In this document: piece by piece, positions 6,744 to 14,281 of the stretch
Layout: each line of letters starts with the position of its first letter
Position numbering within the stretch: the stretch's first letter is position 1
NCBI GenBank assembly: GCA_026986055.1
Contig: JALSPH010000066.1
Coordinates: 1 to 15,099 of the forward strand
Reading direction: 5' to 3'
Length of the DNA: 15,099 nucleotides
Origin: Campylobacterales bacterium
GTDB lineage: Bacteria > Campylobacterota > Campylobacteria > Campylobacterales > Hydrogenimonadaceae
Made by a program: the position numbers and the translations under genes
The notes under the pieces: generated by a model
Told to the model about the DNA's origin: nothing
Databases searched by the model: none
Seen by the model: only the letters and a program-made list of their open reading frames with translations

Positions 6744-6927
6744 CTGAAAATCACGAAATCTCTCTCAGGCGAGATGAGATTTTTAGCGAAGCCAACGTTT
6801 GAAAACTACACTAAAAAGTGCGAACGCAAGCGCCCCTCCGGGGTTGGGCGCACTTTTTTCACTAAAAGCGATCGTTTCGTTTTCAAACTAAAATCTCAAA
6901 GCCTTCGATCGATTTGTAATTTTTCAG
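6744..6927. repeat. Long imperfect inverted repeat with terminator-like core between nirA and narK
   Basis: Five nested blocks pair in order: CTGAAAA (6744-6750) with 6921-6927; AAATC (6756-6760) with 6911-6915; GAGATTTTTAG (6776-6786) with 6888-6897; GTTTGAAAAC (6797-6806) perfectly with 6879-6888; AAAAAGTGCG (6813-6822) with 6849-6858. The core GCGCCC (6830-6835)/GGGCGC (6846-6851) followed by ACTTTTTT, with an A-run on the other side, would work as an intrinsic terminator on either strand. It lies upstream of both divergent genes, where a terminator is unexpected unless it is a leader attenuator. Confidence 0.75.
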
Positions 6928-7088
6928 AGGGTTGTATTGAATTTTCGAAAGTCTACCAGATCTTTTTTTGTAAAGTTGCCTGTTTTTTAATCAGGCATAA
7001 TTTGCCATTAAATTGATTAAAAAATAGACAACAATGCTTACGTTTCGTAGGTACAATTACCGCATCAAAACTTTCTCAAGGAGCTTTT

Positions 7089-8366
7089 ATGAAGTTTGGC
7101 GAATTGAAGAAGGCGGGTCACTGGCCTACGCTTCTGGCAGCCTTTTTGTATTTCGACTTCAGTTTTATGGTGTGGACGATGTTGGGGCCGCTATCTACGG
7201 AGATATCCGAGTCGCTTGCCGCGAACGGTTTTATACTCTCTCCCGATCAGAAGGCGACTCTTCTGGCTATTCCTATACTTTCCGGAGCGATTTTGAGGAT
7301 CGTACTCGGTTTCGGCGTGGACAAGTTCGGAGCCAAACGCACTGCTTTGACGGCGCAGGCGGTTGTCATAGCTTCACTCTTTTATGCATACTTCAGGGGT
7401 GAGGGAATTACATATAATGAACTTCTGCTTGTCGCATTCGGGCTCGGTTTTGCCGGTGCATCTTTCGCCGTCGCTCTTCCTCAGGCAGGGCAGTGGTACC
7501 CTCCAAGGCTACAAGGGCTTGTTCTGGGGCTTGCGGGTGCAGGTAACATAGGTGTCGTCATAGACTTTCTCTTCGCTCCAAAAATTGCCGAACTTTGGGG
7601 GTGGGATTCGGTCTTTTTGGTAGGTGCGGTTCTCTCTACCTTCATTTTTGTAGTGTATACATTTATGGCAAAAGATGCTCCGCCGGAAGTCTACAAGCCG
7701 AACCCCAAAAAGCTCTCAGACTATATGAAGCTTCTAAAAGATAGAGACACATGGTGGTTCAGCCTCTTTTACGCAGTGAGTTTCGGAGGGTTCGTAGGGT
7801 TCGCCAACTATATGAAGGTTTACCTGATGAACAACTACCAGGTCGATATGAGCGCCTTTGGAGTTGAGTATCTCGGTGAGAGCAACGTAAAGGTCGTCGC
7901 GGGATACTTCGGAGCCCTCTGTATATTCGCAGGTGCGGTTTTAAGGCCTGTAGGGGGAAGCGTAGCCGACAAGCTCGGCGGAGTCAAGTCGCTCTACATC
8001 TTTTTCGGAGCGGTTGCGGTGCTTGCGGTCATAAACGCTACACTGGTGAACAGCTTCTACGTCGCTATTTTGGTTCTCTTTCTTATCATGGCGAACCTGG
8101 GTATGGCAAACGGAGCCGTTTTCCAGCTCGTACCGCAGCGCTTCGGTAAAGATATGGGAATCATGACGGGAATCGTCGGGTGCGCCGGAGGCCTCGGCGG
8201 TACCGCTCTGGTCAAAACTCTTGGATGGTCCAAAGGTGCGTTCGACAGCTACACGGCAGGTTTCTTTATCTTCGCAGGAGTCGTTTTGGTGGCTCTGATA
8301 GGAATCAGTCTGGTCAAGACGCGCTGGAGAACTACATGGGGAGTTACCGCCGGGGGGAGAATATAG
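7089..8366 (+). CDS. narK: NarK-type nitrate/nitrite transporter (MFS)
   Basis: This 425-residue major facilitator protein has about 12 membrane helices. The two nitrate signature regions are visible: GLAGAGNIGVVIDF at 147-160 and GMANGAVFQLVPQRF at 338-352, followed by GIMTGIVGCAGGLGG. The substrate-binding arginines are R70 in helix 2 (ILRIVLG) and R286 in helix 8 (VLRPVGG), each followed by the MFS loop pattern G-x-x-x-D-K-(F/L)-G. The protein would import nitrate, or exchange nitrate and nitrite, across the inner membrane. Start ATG has AAGGAG at 7078-7083. Pairing with nirA points to assimilation, though the nitrate reductase itself is not in the window. A TTGAT half-site at 7013-7017 is the only hint of FNR-type control. 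Confidence 0.9.
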   Translation: MKFGELKKAGHWPTLLAAFLYFDFSFMVWTMLGPLSTEISESLAANGFILSPDQKATLLAIPILSGAILRIVLGFGVDKFGAKRTALTAQAVVIASLFYAYFRGEGITYNELLLVAFGLGFAGASFAVALPQAGQWYPPRLQGLVLGLAGAGNIGVVIDFLFAPKIAELWGWDSVFLVGAVLSTFIFVVYTFMAKDAPPEVYKPNPKKLSDYMKLLKDRDTWWFSLFYAVSFGGFVGFANYMKVYLMNNYQVDMSAFGVEYLGESNVKVVAGYFGALCIFAGAVLRPVGGSVADKLGGVKSLYIFFGAVAVLAVINATLVNSFYVAILVLFLIMANLGMANGAVFQLVPQRFGKDMGIMTGIVGCAGGLGGTALVKTLGWSKGAFDSYTAGFFIFAGVVLVALIGISLVKTRWRTTWGVTAGGRI

Positions 8367-8372
8367 GTTTTA

Positions 8373-8427
8373 GTTAAAAATTAAAAGTTAAAAATTAAAA
8401 GTTAGATGGTGAGATGGTGAGATGGTG
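8373..8427. repeat. Tandem repeats upstream of yebC (heptamers, then octamers)
   Basis: The heptamer (G/A)TTAAAA occurs four times plus a partial copy (8373-8404; equally, a 14-mer twice). It is followed at once by GATGGTGA nearly three times (8405-8427). The array starts 6 bp after the narK stop and ends 17 bp upstream of the predicted yebC -10 hexamer. Confidence 0.9.
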
Positions 8428-8444
8428 TGCTTTGCGGTTTTGAG

Positions 8445-8450
8445 TATAAT
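8445..8450 (+). promoter_or_regulatory. Predicted -10 hexamer of yebC
   Basis: A perfect TATAAT sits 30 bp upstream of the yebC start codon. There is no recognisable -35 box, which is common in Campylobacterota promoters; the octamer repeat occupies that place. Confidence 0.5.
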
Positions 8451-8480
8451 GTCGAAAATTTTCATTGGAAGGATTTAAAG

Positions 8481-9218
8481 ATGGGACGGGCGTTTGAATA
8501 CCGCAAGGCTGCCAAACTCAAAAGATGGGGGGCGATGTCGCGCATATTCCCCAAACTGGGTAGGGTCATTACGATGGCTGCTAAAGAGGGCGGCCCCGAC
8601 CCAGAGATGAACCCCAAACTGCGAACCGCCATTTTGAATGCCAAAGCGCAGAATATGCCGAAAGATAATATAGAGGCGGCTATAAAGAGGGCACAGGGTA
8701 AAGATGCGGCGGATATTAAAGAGATAGCATACGAAGCGAAAGGGCCCTACGGTACTTTGATGTATATAGAGTGTGCCACCGACAACGGTACCAGAACCGT
8801 GGCAAACATTAGGGCTGTTTTGGTAAGAAACGGCGGTGAGCTTCTTACAAGCGGCTCTTTGGATTTCATGTTTACTCGAAAGGCAGTTTTCGAGTTCGAC
8901 AAAGATGAGAGTATAGACCTCGAAGAGCTTGAGCTCGAGCTGATCGATGCGGGTCTTGAGGAGCTTGAAGAGGACAGAGTTCCGCAAGAGAGCGGTGAAG
9001 ATAGAGAGATAGTTCGCATATATGGCGAGTTTACATCTTTCGGAGAGCTTGGAAAGGCTCTTGAGGAGAGGGGTGTTGAGATCAAAAAGGCCTCTTTGCA
9101 ACGCATCGCAAACGTACCTTTGGAGCTGAGTGAAGAGCAGATGGATGAGGTTTCGGAGCTTATAGATAAGCTTGAGGATGATGAAGATGTGCAGGCGGTT
9201 TATACGAATCTGAGTTAG
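8481..9218 (+). CDS. yebC: YebC/PmpR family protein (TACO1-like)
   Basis: The 245-residue protein is a full-length YebC-family member. The N-terminus [28 protein letters not shown] is the form seen in Campylobacterota, followed by the family core ([31 protein letters not shown]) and the acidic C-terminal region ending [13 protein letters not shown]. Family members were described as DNA-binding regulators and more recently as ribosome-associated factors helping translation of difficult, proline-rich stretches. I chose the ATG at 8481, which has GGAAGG upstream and gives the conserved N-terminus, over an upstream frame from 8427 that adds 18 non-family residues. It seems an independent housekeeping gene, with its own -10 and repeats on both sides, between narK and the kinase gene. 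Confidence 0.92.
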   Translation: MGRAFEYRKAAKLKRWGAMSRIFPKLGRVITMAAKEGGPDPEMNPKLRTAILNAKAQNMPKDNIEAAIKRAQGKDAADIKEIAYEAKGPYGTLMYIECATDNGTRTVANIRAVLVRNGGELLTSGSLDFMFTRKAVFEFDKDESIDLEELELELIDAGLEELEEDRVPQESGEDREIVRIYGEFTSFGELGKALEERGVEIKKASLQRIANVPLELSEEQMDEVSELIDKLEDDEDVQAVYTNLS

Positions 9219-9236
9219 GTTGCAGGTGTTGGGTTT

Positions 9237-9281
9237 AAGGTTTAAGGTGCAAGGTTTAAGGTGCAAGGTTTAAGGTTTAAG
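9237..9281. repeat. Heptamer tandem repeat downstream of yebC
   Basis: Six heptamers run AAGGTTT, AAGGTGC, AAGGTTT, AAGGTGC, AAGGTTT, AAGGTTT plus a partial copy, so the pattern also reads as a 14-mer. The array starts 18 bp after the yebC stop and ends 34 bp before the next start codon. Together with 8373-8404 it places seven-base arrays on both sides of yebC. Confidence 0.9.
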
Positions 9282-9315
9282 ATTTTTAGTTGGTGGTTGA
9301 AAGATCGGAGTTTTC

Positions 9316-10950
9316 ATGAGCAGTGAGCTTTTCAAAGTTTCCAGTTTCTCTCTTGCAAAAGGGAAAGAGCTTGTCAGCGAAGATTTCGCTGCCGTTAAAG
9401 TTATAGAGGAGCTCTGTATCGGTATAGTCTGCGACGGTGTCGGAAGTGCCGAAGCGGGCGGTGAGGCTGCGCGAAGAGTCGTCAACTACCTTATGAACAA
9501 TTTCAAAACCAGGCCCAAAAGCTGGAGTATAGAGAAGTCTTTGAAACACTTCATCTCCGGCATAAACGCCATTTTGTACCGTGAAGGGGTAGATGAGTAC
9601 GAGAGGCCCGAGTACCTGACCACTCTTAGTATCGTAGTGATAGAGGGAAATCGTCTTTATGGAGCCAATGTTGGCGACTCACCCATATATCTTCAAAGAG
9701 GTGGCCATCTTCAGCAGATATCTTTCAGCCATACCAGCGACGAGCCGGGGATGGAGCATGTTTTGACACAGGCTATAGGTATGGCCGAAACGGTAGATCC
9801 ATACCTTTTCGAGAACAACCTCGAAACCGGAGATATACTGCTGCTTGCAAGCGACGGACTCGAGAAGGTTCTGAGCCTGGAAGAGACGCAAAAGAGGCTT
9901 AAAATGGGAGCCTCCTCTTTGATCAAGGCTGCAAGCAAAAAGGTAGACGACGATCTGCCTGACGACACTACCGCCGTCGTCATAGAGATATTGGGAGAGA
10001 GTAGAAGAGAGAAGCTTAAAAAGATAGAGCTTCCTATACCCAAATCTTTGAAAGCAGATGATACGATAGACGGCTACAGACTCATAAAGCCTCTTATACA
10101 GAACGAAAGAACGTGGCTTGTAGAAAAGAAGGGGGTAAAGTACGTTCTCAAATTCCCTCCCGTAGAGGCGGCCGATGATGAGAAGCTTTTGGATCTTTTC
10201 GTGAAAGAGGCTTGGAACGCTTCGCGTCTGAAAGCCGGTTTCTTCCCAAAAGCTGTCATTCCCAAAAACAGAAGTGCCCGTTACTATGTCATGGAGTATC
10301 TGGATGGCCCAAGCCTGAAAGAGGCCATATCGAAAAAGCCGCTGCCTGTAGAAGATGCCATCCAGCTTGGAAAGTTTCTGCTTCACGCCTGCAGCTACCT
10401 TCTGAAATATGACCTAGTTCACGGCGACATAAAGCCTGAAAACGTGATAGTTCTTCAAAGACACGGCAAACGTGTCTACAAGTTGGTCGATTTCGGCTCG
10501 ATTGTAGAGATATTCTCCATAGCTTCAAGAGCCGGTACCCCAAGCTATCTGGCACCGGAGCGTTTTATGGGTGAACCCATAAGCGAGCAGACCGAAATAT
10601 TCGCTATAGGCGTTACACTTTATGAAGCGCTCACCGGAAAGTTTCCGTATGGGGAAATAGAGCCTTTTCAGACTCCGACTTTCAAAGAGCCGAAGGGCCT
10701 GCGCCATTTCAATAAAGCCGTGCCGGCGTGGCTTGAATCTGTCGTCATGAGAGCAATAGAGCGGAACAAGGATAGGCGCTACGAAGTATACAGCGAAATG
10801 GAGTACGAGCTTACCCATCCCGAAAAGGTAAAGCCTTACTATCCGGAAGGTGTTACTCTCTTTGAGAGGGAGCCTGTAAAAACATATAGACTCCTTTTCA
10901 TAATATCACTTCTTTTCAACATGCTTTTCATAGCACTGCTTTTGAGATAG
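9316..10950 (+). CDS. PP2C-type phosphatase fused to a Ser/Thr protein kinase, with C-terminal membrane anchor
   Basis: This is a 544-residue bifunctional signalling protein. Residues 1-227 are a PP2C phosphatase with metal ligands in SED (21-23), CDG (39-41), VGD (119-121), SDG (179-181) and PDD (215-217). Residues about 250-505 are a Hanks-type kinase: VLK (K279), HGDIKPEN (369-376, HGD instead of HRD), DFG (392-394) and APE (413-415). The nucleotide loop has no glycine-rich motif (LIKPLIQNERTWLVEK), and the usual Asp of helix F is E428. Residues 525-543 form one membrane anchor at the C-terminus. Similar fusions sit beside nitrate transporter and nitrite reductase genes in gammaproteobacteria, so control of nitrate assimilation is likely. 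GGAG lies 6 bp before the ATG. No strong promoter is visible. Confidence 0.88.
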   Translation: MSSELFKVSSFSLAKGKELVSEDFAAVKVIEELCIGIVCDGVGSAEAGGEAARRVVNYLMNNFKTRPKSWSIEKSLKHFISGINAILYREGVDEYERPEYLTTLSIVVIEGNRLYGANVGDSPIYLQRGGHLQQISFSHTSDEPGMEHVLTQAIGMAETVDPYLFENNLETGDILLLASDGLEKVLSLEETQKRLKMGASSLIKAASKKVDDDLPDDTTAVVIEILGESRREKLKKIELPIPKSLKADDTIDGYRLIKPLIQNERTWLVEKKGVKYVLKFPPVEAADDEKLLDLFVKEAWNASRLKAGFFPKAVIPKNRSARYYVMEYLDGPSLKEAISKKPLPVEDAIQLGKFLLHACSYLLKYDLVHGDIKPENVIVLQRHGKRVYKLVDFGSIVEIFSIASRAGTPSYLAPERFMGEPISEQTEIFAIGVTLYEALTGKFPYGEIEPFQTPTFKEPKGLRHFNKAVPAWLESVVMRAIERNKDRRYEVYSEMEYELTHPEKVKPYYPEGVTLFEREPVKTYRLLFIISLLFNMLFIALLLR

Positions 10951-11147
10951 TCTCCTTTTATATAAAAAAATCAACACCTCTTTAAATCATAAGAATTTAT
11001 AATAAAAAGCCTAACCGTGTTATAGGAAAATATTAATTTTATTAATACAGAAAATGGTATTGAGATTAAAAAATAAGCAATCAAGTCAATAATTGATTAA
11101 ATTTTATACAAAAATAGATTCTATATCTAACCATTTCCAAATTTTTC
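10951..11147. other. AT-rich intergenic stretch before the NO reductase promoter
   Basis: I see no gene here. The stretch is clearly more AT-rich than its neighbours. The only structure noted is a divergent half-site pair AATCAA (11079-11084) and TTGATT (11093-11098), 8 bp apart, which could bind a CRP/FNR-family protein weakly. No hairpin with a U-run follows the kinase gene. Confidence 0.4.
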
Positions 11148-11189
11148 TTGACCAAGATCAAGAAGAGAAAAAAGTCCCCTATGTATACT
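11148..11189 (+). promoter_or_regulatory. FNR/CRP-type promoter of the NO reductase genes
   Basis: TTGACCAAGATCAA (11148-11161) is a near-consensus FNR-type palindrome. Exactly 22 nt later is TATACT (11184-11189). The start would be near 11196, centring the box at -41.5 and giving a 27-nt leader with AAGGAG before the ATG. The box half-sites and spacing equal those of the DUF2249 operon promoter. Confidence 0.7.
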
Positions 11190-11222
11190 TCTTTTTGAAA
11201 TAAACTAATTAAGGAGTCAAAG

Positions 11223-11822
11223 ATGAGTTTCAAGACTTCGGTGGAACTGTTGAGTTTCCACTGGATGGCATACACGATCTACGCTTTGCTGATCATATCG
11301 ATCATAGCGTGGTTTGCGTACAACCTGACACGAAAAGAGAGAGTCAAGTCGATCGTAAGAATCCCTTTCTACGGCTATATCGCCTTTCTCGTTGCCGGAG
11401 GAGTCGGACACCATATCTTCACGTACAATACGATTCCCTGGGTCTCAGAAGATATAATGCGCCACGAGATCAAACCTAACCAAACTTTCGACATAACCAT
11501 CGAAAACCATAAATGGACTCTTCCTTCGCAAAAGATGGTTGTTCGAAAAGGCGAGAAGGTGCTTTTCAACGTCGGTAGCAAAGATCTTACCTATGGTTTT
11601 GGCCTATTCAGAAAAGATGGCACTATGGTCACGCAGATGCAGGTGCTCCCTAACCATAAGAACGATCTTTTGTGGACGTTTCACGAGTGTGGAAGTTTCG
11701 ACCTGACATCTACGGAGTATGCAGGTCCCGACCAGTATGACGAGCATACCGGTAAAGATCTTATGATGGTTAAAGATGCGGTCGAAGTTATAGGCTGCGA
11801 TGAAAAAGTGGCAAGTAAGTAG
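11223..11822 (+). CDS. Heme-copper NO reductase-like subunit II, CuA site lost
   Basis: The 199-residue membrane-anchored subunit has helices at about 11-34 and 48-66, then a cupredoxin-like periplasmic domain (about 88-192: FDITIENHKWTLPSQKMVVRKGEKV and onward). In oxidase subunit II, CuA is held by a His after the D-V-x-H-x-F strand and by C-x3-C-x3-H-x2-M. Here the equivalent places read DLTYGF (Y124) and S-T-E-Y-A-G-P-D-Q at 163-171, so the two Cys are Ser and Ala and the His is Gln, while E165 is kept. It therefore cannot hold CuA, yet its fold is evidently conserved. It is followed 9 bp later by subunit I. The electron donor is unknown; electrons may pass directly to the heme of subunit I. 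Confidence 0.85.
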   Translation: MSFKTSVELLSFHWMAYTIYALLIISIIAWFAYNLTRKERVKSIVRIPFYGYIAFLVAGGVGHHIFTYNTIPWVSEDIMRHEIKPNQTFDITIENHKWTLPSQKMVVRKGEKVLFNVGSKDLTYGFGLFRKDGTMVTQMQVLPNHKNDLLWTFHECGSFDLTSTEYAGPDQYDEHTGKDLMMVKDAVEVIGCDEKVASK

Positions 11823-11831
11823 GAGGCTAAG

Positions 11832-13499
11832 ATGAGTTTTGTAAAAACGTTGATAAACGGTACAGATTTTGACCATACCAAGCTGAATGCGCTTCAGAAG
11901 GTGACGCTTAGAGCGGTCGTAATGTCTTTTCTATTCTATGGTCTTGTAGCCATAGAGGGTATGATCATGAGAATGGTTCAGACAGGACCTTCGGCACCGA
12001 TTCCAAAGATGTTCTTCGAGCCCGATCACTACTTCTCCATAATGACCGTGCATCCGATCGTCGGAATTTTCGGCTCTACTTACCAGTTGGTTTTCGCTGC
12101 GTTCATGTTTCTGGTCCCTTATTTGACTAAAAAACCTCTGTACAGCGTGAAGCTTGCCAACGCCGTATGGCTGCTTATAACGATAGGTACGGCACTTGCA
12201 TGGATAGCCGGTTTCATTTGGCAGTATGCACCCCTTTATACGCTCTATTGGCCTCTACCGGCAGATACCGAGCAGTTTAAAATAGTCGGCGGCTTCGTAT
12301 TCGTTATCGGAGTGGCTCTTATAATGGTCGGAACGATGGGGTTCATATACAACATATATGCAACTATATTCGCCAGAGTAGGAGTACATAAAAACAAGAC
12401 GACAAAAGAGCTTTTGATCTCCGGTTTCGGAATAGATGGCCTTATGAACCTCATTCACAAACTGACCGGAAAACCGCCATACAGCAAAGAGCCTGCACTC
12501 TCCCTTCCGGTTGTCGCCATATTCAGAGGAACCGTAGATACATTTCTGGATGCCATAGTGATTCTTAGTGCGGGTATTCTGGTGCTTGTCTATCTGATAG
12601 CCGAGTCTGCCGGAGTAAGCTGGGATGTGCATGCCGTCGATGCACTTCTTTACAAAAACTGGTTCTGGTGGGGGCTTGACCTGGTCGCCGACGGTCTCGT
12701 ACTGATATATGTAGCCGGTTCATGGTATCTTTTGGCGACTATCATCACGGGGCAGAAGCTCTTCATGGAGAATGTGGCGCGTGCCGCACTTCTGCTTGAG
12801 CTGTTTGTATCGTGGATGGTATGGTCCCACCACCTGCTTGCAGATCAGCCTCAGCCTGAGATGATGAAACTGGTTTCCGGAGAGATGGTTACCGCTTTCG
12901 AGCTGCTTACACAGGGGCTTGCACTCTTCATAACACTCGTTACGCTCTGGAAAGCGCGACCTCTTAAAATGACACCGCCTCTTGCCTATCTGCTCGGTGG
13001 TCTCATAGGTTTCGGGTTGGCAGTTCCTGCAGGAATCATACAGGCCGATATGGGTATGAACCGTGTTCTGCACAATACTCAGTGGATCAGCTTCGCGCAC
13101 TTCCATATAGCTTTGATAGTTGGTCTTTACATGACCCTGTATAGTGCGCTATATGTTCTTTGGCCGCTGGTCACCAACAATACGACCCTCTTTTCCAAAA
13201 AACTTACGTGGGCCCACTTCTGGCTCTATCTGATAGGCGGAGTAGGAATGGGTGCGCTCGGCGGAATGGCCGGTCTGGACGGTATGCTCAGGCGACACCT
13301 ATATGTGGACGGAGAGTTCAACACTCTTATGGTCGGAGCCGCAATATTTGGTTCTATGGTTTTGATAGCGTGGGTGATCTTCCTCTTCAATATCGTGATG
13401 AGCGTAGGTCTAAAAGGTCTTGTAGGTATATTCATGCCCGCAAAAGATCCAACGGCAAGTTACGGTATAGAGCCGGAACCGGCGGCCGTAAAGGCATGA
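11832..13499 (+). CDS. Heme-copper superfamily subunit I, gNOR-like nitric oxide reductase
   Basis: The 555-residue catalytic subunit has about 13 helices. H74 (TVHPIVGIFG) and H425 would bind the low-spin heme and H423 (FAHFH) the active-site heme. H333 and H334 (WSHHLL) are two ligands of the second metal. The third, normally His in W-x-x-G-H-P-E-V-Y of oxidases or in H-L-W-V-E-G of cNorB, is D283 in WFWWGLDLVADG. D283-L-V-A-D287-G aligns residue for residue with NorB H-L-W-V-E-G, so the NorB Glu is also Asp. The oxidase Tyr is absent, which argues against O2 reduction. This Asp replacement is, as I recall, the mark of the gNOR class proposed from Campylobacterota genomes. AGGAGG precedes the ATG. 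Expression is probably with subunit II from the FNR-type promoter. Confidence 0.85.
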   Translation: MSFVKTLINGTDFDHTKLNALQKVTLRAVVMSFLFYGLVAIEGMIMRMVQTGPSAPIPKMFFEPDHYFSIMTVHPIVGIFGSTYQLVFAAFMFLVPYLTKKPLYSVKLANAVWLLITIGTALAWIAGFIWQYAPLYTLYWPLPADTEQFKIVGGFVFVIGVALIMVGTMGFIYNIYATIFARVGVHKNKTTKELLISGFGIDGLMNLIHKLTGKPPYSKEPALSLPVVAIFRGTVDTFLDAIVILSAGILVLVYLIAESAGVSWDVHAVDALLYKNWFWWGLDLVADGLVLIYVAGSWYLLATIITGQKLFMENVARAALLLELFVSWMVWSHHLLADQPQPEMMKLVSGEMVTAFELLTQGLALFITLVTLWKARPLKMTPPLAYLLGGLIGFGLAVPAGIIQADMGMNRVLHNTQWISFAHFHIALIVGLYMTLYSALYVLWPLVTNNTTLFSKKLTWAHFWLYLIGGVGMGALGGMAGLDGMLRRHLYVDGEFNTLMVGAAIFGSMVLIAWVIFLFNIVMSVGLKGLVGIFMPAKDPTASYGIEPEPAAVKA

Positions 13500-13501
13500 T
13501 A

Positions 13502-13546
13502 TTTCGGTTTTCTGGGCGTACTTCGGTACGCCCTACAAAGCCGAAA
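13502..13546. terminator. Hairpin after the NO reductase genes
   Basis: A perfect 8-bp stem GGGCGTAC/GTACGCCC (13514-13521, 13526-13533) closes a TTCG tetraloop. It is extended by TTTCGG (13502-13507) pairing with CCGAAA (13541-13546). It starts 3 bp after the subunit I stop. No T-run follows, so it may be a weak terminator or an mRNA 3'-end stabiliser. Confidence 0.55.
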
Positions 13547-13615
13547 GATAGCCAAAAGTTGCGGTGAAACGTATCCTGTTTTTAGTTATGCGGGATCGAG
13601 GAGAGGAGTGAAGTT

Positions 13616-14281
13616 TTGGGTATAGCCAAATCGGAGTTTGGAATTTTTGGTAAATCATTTGACGGGGAGGATGGATTGACAAATCTTGAGCGTGTCGCCA
13701 TGGAGATCAAAACGGTCGGTCTGTACGATCTTATTCTTCAGGATGTTCAGAAGCTTCTTGGAAAGAGCAGGCCGACAAAGGAAGAGATTTTAGAGGTTCT
13801 GAAGGAGCATCCGGAGATATTGAGAGACTATAAGCAGACCAATGTCGAGTACAATCTGAGCAATATACATCTAAAAGATATTCCACTCGAAAATCTTGAT
13901 GAAGAGTGTCTTGAAGAGGCTAAAAAGATAAACGATAATCTATCGATTTTAAGGGAGATAGAGAAGTATACTCTCGATTTTGCCCAAAGTTCGACACTCG
14001 TCATCATCTTTTCCGTGGAGTTTTTCGTTCTCTTTTCCGTACAGTACTTTATAGTTCTTTTGAATCTTAAAGAGTATCAGTGGTGGATATATGGAGTTTT
14101 CGCACTCTCTATTGCAGCGGCATGGTGGTATGCCAAGCGTGAACAGAAAAAGTATGAGAGAGAGAATCTGCGTTTTGAGAAACTCTATGATGAAACTCTT
14201 GGGCTTCTTGAAGATCTAGAAAAAAGAGGGTGTGTAAAAAAGAGTGCGCTTTGGATAATGGAGAGCGATGAGCATGTCTGA
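13616..14281 (+). CDS. Hypothetical membrane protein with two helices and coiled coil
   Basis: I do not recognise this 221-residue protein. Residues 1-125 are soluble, helical and acidic. Hydrophobic helices follow at about 127-149 and 155-173, then a charged, probably coiled-coil tail (175-205) and a single Cys (C206). The most likely start is TTG at 13616, with AGGAG at 13603-13607 8 bp upstream; the next ATG (codon 29) has no comparable site. It lies 116 bp after the NO reductase genes, beyond a hairpin, and overlaps the following YcxB-like gene by 14 bp, so those two are translationally coupled. A link to NO reduction is only positional. Confidence 0.7.
   Translation: MGIAKSEFGIFGKSFDGEDGLTNLERVAMEIKTVGLYDLILQDVQKLLGKSRPTKEEILEVLKEHPEILRDYKQTNVEYNLSNIHLKDIPLENLDEECLEEAKKINDNLSILREIEKYTLDFAQSSTLVIIFSVEFFVLFSVQYFIVLLNLKEYQWWIYGVFALSIAAAWWYAKREQKKYERENLRFEKLYDETLGLLEDLEKRGCVKKSALWIMESDEHV

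Noticed and set aside
7013..7026. FNR box upstream of narK
   Set aside because: Only the TTGAT half-site is present; the other half (AAATA) does not match, and no -10 lies at the 22-nt spacing.
8475..9266. Open frame of 263 codons on the minus strand covering yebC
   Set aside because: It is a complete shadow of yebC, and its N-terminus is encoded by the tandem repeat. Low-complexity composition.
9237..9281. CRISPR array
   Set aside because: The units are seven bases with no spacers, so it is a simple tandem repeat.
9679..10386. Open frame of 235 codons on the minus strand inside the phosphatase-kinase gene
   Set aside because: It is antisense to conserved PP2C and kinase motifs and has no family resemblance.
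11832..13499. Calling subunit I a cytochrome c (ba3- or cbb3-type) oxidase
   Set aside because: The helix-VI His and the cross-link Tyr are absent, and subunit II lacks CuA ligands. The helix-VI motif fits NorB better.
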